This document shows positions 19,796 to 21,897 of a DNA stretch of 21,897 bases, piece after piece; within the stretch, counting starts at the first letter, position 1; each line of letters opens with the position of its first letter. The translations under genes were made by a program, and so were the position numbers. This DNA comes from Chara braunii (Eukaryota; Streptophyta; Charophyceae; Charales; Characeae): positions 143,359 through 165,255 of the forward strand of contig BFEA01000238.1 of assembly GCA_003427395.1 (NCBI GenBank), given 5' to 3'. Below the pieces are notes generated by a model. It had not been told where the DNA came from. It saw only the letters and a list, made by a program, of their open reading frames with translations, and did no database searches.

Positions 19796-20051
19796 CAGAT
19801 GGGTTCAAAGCAAACAGATCATAATTCTCAGTCCACCATCTGCGGTGACGAGCAAGGTGATTGAGCATCTGCCCTTAGTTCCGGTCGGGAAATGGTGCTT
19901 CATGAAGCCACGGAGTTGGTTAGCGACTCAGCTGCCATCGAGCTGGTTAGCAACTCAGCGGTGGTCGAGATGCAGAACATCGAATCCTCCACGGATGTCA
20001 GCACAGTGGCGCGACAGGAGGCAGGTTGCCCTCAGCGGACTCCCGACCACG

Positions 20052-20215
20052 GTAAGATTTGTGAACAGTAGCACTCGCGCATCTGTCCATGTTCAGCTCT
20101 GTGGTCATCCACATTGAATTGACGGGCTCATCCACCACTTCTGAAATAAAAGCTTGTAGGTTGTGGGTTGTTTTCTATGTTGTACAAAATCTTGCGCGAA
20201 AAATCTTTTTTTCAG
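20052..20215 (+). other. Candidate spliceosomal intron, 164 nt
   Basis: The donor CACG|GTAAGATTT and the acceptor CTTTTTTTCAG|GG are both strong by plant rules. Removal joins the segment 4 frame to the frame that runs into the protease domain, in phase 1, giving GRSLVVSPKK after the junction. The intron interior contains TAG 20067 in the upstream frame and an AATAAA at 20145-20150, so an alternative reading is a 3' end of one gene followed by another. Confidence 0.55.
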
Positions 20216-21316
20216 GGAGGTCATTGGTCGTTTCACCGAAGAAGTCCTCGTTAACTGTAGGGTTGTTTAAAAGGGTCCAAATGCCTCGCCTTTCCGGGAG
20301 AGTTGTCAGGGTTCTGAAGGCTTGTGGAATAGATAAGGAGGAAGCTTTGCGAAAACATGTGGCTGCGTCTATCGAAAGCATTACTGCTTTGTGTGATGGG
20401 TCTAATGACGACGCTAGACGGGGTACCATCAAAAACCCGTATCCTAAGTACATCGCCAAAGATACATTCAGCAGTCGGGGTTATAATTTTTTTAGAAAAA
20501 CGGCACACAGTTCTTGACCAGTTCGCCCCGGTGGTTTTAGCGGTTCCTCACACTTGTTCTTGGGTGTTTGTGCAGTTGCGGCTACACCATCTTTTCGCGT
20601 GTCGTTGCCTACTCAGGAGCTTAGCGGTGCAGACTTGAGAATGTTGCACGAGGTCTGTGGGGATTTCAGCAACGGCCACGAGGTGGTTTCCTTAATTCGC
20701 ACAGAGACCAGTTCTATTGTGTTGAGCAGAAAAAATCTTCAGACTCTTGTTCAGGGGGGGTGGCTTTGCAAAGAGGTGGTGGAGTCATACTTGGCCTTCG
20801 TTGGCAATACTACGTTGCCGGGGTGTCCCTCTGTTTATATTTTCAGTCCTTTTTTCTATACGAAGCTCGTCGATGAGGGATGTCGACATGATAGGGTTGC
20901 GAGATGGATGAAAGATGTCAAAACTTTTACGTACGATATGTTAATCATTCCTGTTCATAAAGATCGAGCTCACTGGTGACTGGACCCTATTATGCGTTCG
21001 CGAAGGAGGGCTGGAGTACTACGACTCCCTCCTGCAAGACGATGACGGTTTTTCTTCCGGTGTGCTTGCGAACTTCACGAAATACCTCTGTGACGCAGTA
21101 GTTCGTCAATTTGGTCGACACACGAAACTGGATTTGTCGGAGCCATAGGTGGTTGTTCATGGTGTCCCTCAACAGTCGGACGGATCGAGCTGCGGTGTTT
21201 TCATGCTCGCCGTCGCTTCCTTCCTGGCACGAGGTCATTCACCTCCATTTCCGATAGGCCAAAGCGACATTCTGAACATCAGGCTGAGGATGGCGGTGGA
21301 CATAATCCAAGGCTGA
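20216..21316 (+). pseudogene. Ulp1/C48 cysteine protease domain (segment 5)
   Basis: The first part (to about 20,510) is an unknown helical region (KACGIDKEEALRKHV, KNPYPKYIAKDTF). TGA 20515 interrupts it. From about 20,590 the C48 fold is clear: IVLSRKNLQTLVQGGWLCKE, then VESYLAF, FSPFFYTKL, VARWMKDV and MLIIPVHKDRAHW with the catalytic His (codon 20971). A short duplication (TGGTGAC/TGG at about 20,974-20,984) throws the frame off. Downstream, the matching frame gives REGGLEYYDSLLQ with the Asp (codon 21023); TAG 21146; then GVPQQSDGSSCGVFML with the catalytic Gln (21173) and Cys (21191); and a final TGA. All four catalytic residues are present, but the coding frame is broken. Ulp1 proteases cleave SUMO-type modifiers or polyproteins. 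Here it may process its own polyprotein or act on host SUMO. Confidence 0.8.
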
Positions 21317-21661
21317 TAATAATATCCCTGTTTTGAAAATACGCAACGTTTTTTATTCGCAAGGCCATAAACAAAAGTGCAAATTTATTCCCACTTAGTC
21401 TAGCAGTCGGCTGGCTTGAGCTGTGGTGTTGTTTTGATGAGGTAGAGGATTGCAGTGGACGCGTCTATCAACTGCACGCTTAGATGTCGACGTGAATATC
21501 CGAGCCTCGTGCTGCAGTATTTTTTTAGGGTTCTTCATTTCGATGAACCTTGCAACTTTACACGTAGGAATTTCTTTGACCTTCTTGGTTTTTTAGTTTT
21601 TCCGATGCAAACGGTGCGGGTGCACTTTTCTCGAATACCACAGTTTCCTCGAATAGCAAAT
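21317..21661. other. 3' flank, nothing recognised
   Basis: AT-richer sequence after the protease stop. I found no canonical AATAAA within the first 350 bp, no further frame and no RNA gene. A terminal inverted repeat for the element could lie here, but I could not match one to the 5' side by eye. Confidence 0.35.
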
Positions 21662-21691
21662 GTACAGGTTGTATTCGAATACAACATGTAC
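21662..21691. repeat. Short palindrome around TATTCGAATA
   Basis: GTTGTATTC|GAATACAAC (21668-21685) is a perfect 18-bp palindrome, and TGTAC words on each side extend it to 30 bp with one mismatch. Related TCGAATA words lie just upstream (21632, 21649). Role unknown. Confidence 0.7.
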
Positions 21692-21813
21692 CCTTTCTAT
21701 TTGGATTTCGAAAAGAAAAAACTCTTGTATTCCGATAAAATTACTTCTTCGTTTTGTTGGAGGTCAGCGCCTGCCCTCTTGCTCCCCGCCACTGACATGT
21801 TGCATGTTGCAGG

Positions 21814-21848
<35 letters not shown>

Positions 21849-21897
21849 AACACAGACACACACACACAGACACACACACACTCACACGCACACACGC
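21814..21897. repeat. (TC)n(AC)n compound microsatellite
   Basis: A TC run (21814-21830) passes directly into CA repeats with sporadic G, A and T interruptions up to the window end. The minus-strand frame over it is low-complexity and not a gene. Confidence 0.95.

Larger units (their letters stand above)
18602..20051 (+). pseudogene. Repeat-rich acidic linker region (segment 4)
   Basis: One frame continues from the 1-nt deletion near 18,601 to the splice-donor candidate at 20,052, broken by TAG 19400 and TGA 19862. It holds 62-residue repeats containing REEETQHWPP, SEGAS and LSQEAHAVQ (186-bp units at 18691 and 18877, and diverged copies before and after). Next come RDEAALGSYEVRV, shared with an upstream copy, and 24-residue repeats (LHDxxxGxExVGEG) at about 19,622-19,790. 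The last part (GREMVLHEATELVSD, then ARQEAGCPQRTPDHG) is acidic and Ser-rich. The composition suggests a disordered, expandable spacer. No enzymatic motif was seen. Confidence 0.45.
13548..21316 (+). pseudogene. Giant decayed coding unit: ParB-like / methyltransferase-like / repeats / Ulp1 protease
   Basis: This entry joins the segments described separately below. Reading frames can be followed through 7.7 kb with only local breaks. Frame changes lie near 13,560-13,660 (possible), 15,090, the G run at 15295-15300, about 17,420, about 18,601 and 20,974. In-frame TAG occurs at 15172, 15887, 18261, 19400 and 21146; TGA occurs at 19862 and 20515. A phase-preserving intron candidate (20052-20215) links the repeat region to the protease part. 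Repaired, it would exceed 2,400 residues. It could instead be two or more neighbouring genes of one element: an AATAAA at 20145 could end an upstream transcript, and ATG 20281 could start a separate protease gene. No transposase, integrase or polymerase domain was seen. The state of decay argues for a mobile-element relic rather than a host gene. Confidence 0.5.

Noticed and set aside
20532-20577. 45-nt intron to remove TGA 20515 or restore frame
   Set aside because: Too short for a normal intron, divisible by three so it does not correct the frame, and the TGA lies outside it.
11500-21661. LTR retrotransposon
   Set aside because: No reverse transcriptase, integrase or gag motifs, and no pair of long direct repeats flanking the coding unit was found by eye.
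1-21897. tRNA or rRNA genes
   Set aside because: No cloverleaf with GGTTCGA-type T arm in a plausible context and no rRNA-like conserved blocks were seen. A covariance-model search would be decisive.

Overview
The window looks like an accessory, transposon-rich stretch of a large eukaryotic nuclear genome. It has no bacterial-style operons. It is full of microsatellites (TA, TC, AC), minisatellites, long palindromes and degenerate satellite arrays, and it holds one good spliceosomal-type intron candidate. Ulp1-type (C48) proteases carried by repeats, and stop codons that look like C-to-T decay in CAG and CGA, would fit a green-plant or streptophyte-alga genome with CpG/CHG methylation. That placement is inference; no rRNA, tRNA or conserved housekeeping gene was found to fix the taxon.

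Layout. 1-0.52 kb: nested inverted repeats. 0.56-2.75 kb: no supportable gene. 2.75-3.31 kb: a long palindrome. 3.8-4.7 kb: a second palindrome inside a dispersed repeat family. 5.35-6.28 kb: one unrecognised 309-codon reading frame. 6.3-7.27 kb: repeats, including a 138-bp minisatellite that abuts a truncated Ulp1 protease C-terminus (7.31-7.49 kb). 7.5-9.9 kb: AT-richer repeats, including a ~115-bp degenerate array. 9.9-11.2 kb: a duplicated block carrying a 21-bp minisatellite. 11.2-13.46 kb: non-coding, with a possible TATA box, 39-bp repeats, TA microsatellites and a degenerate motif array.

13.55-21.32 kb is the main content: the remains of a very large coding unit on the plus strand. 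In order it shows an unrecognised N-terminal region; a basic, disordered linker; a ParB/sulfiredoxin-like domain; a helical region; a region resembling a beta-class DNA methyltransferase (SAM-binding motif near its end); an acidic and then Gly/Lys-rich tail; 62-codon and 24-codon repeats; and, across a probable 164-nt intron, an Ulp1/C48 cysteine protease domain. It is broken by several indels and by stop codons. The five clearest in-frame stops are all TAG. ParB-methyltransferase fusions are well known in phages and bacteria; finding one next to, and perhaps fused with, an Ulp1 protease in a eukaryotic repeat is the most interesting feature here. I infer a decayed mobile element or a relic of one. 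I see no transposase, integrase or reverse transcriptase, so the mobilisation mechanism is unknown.
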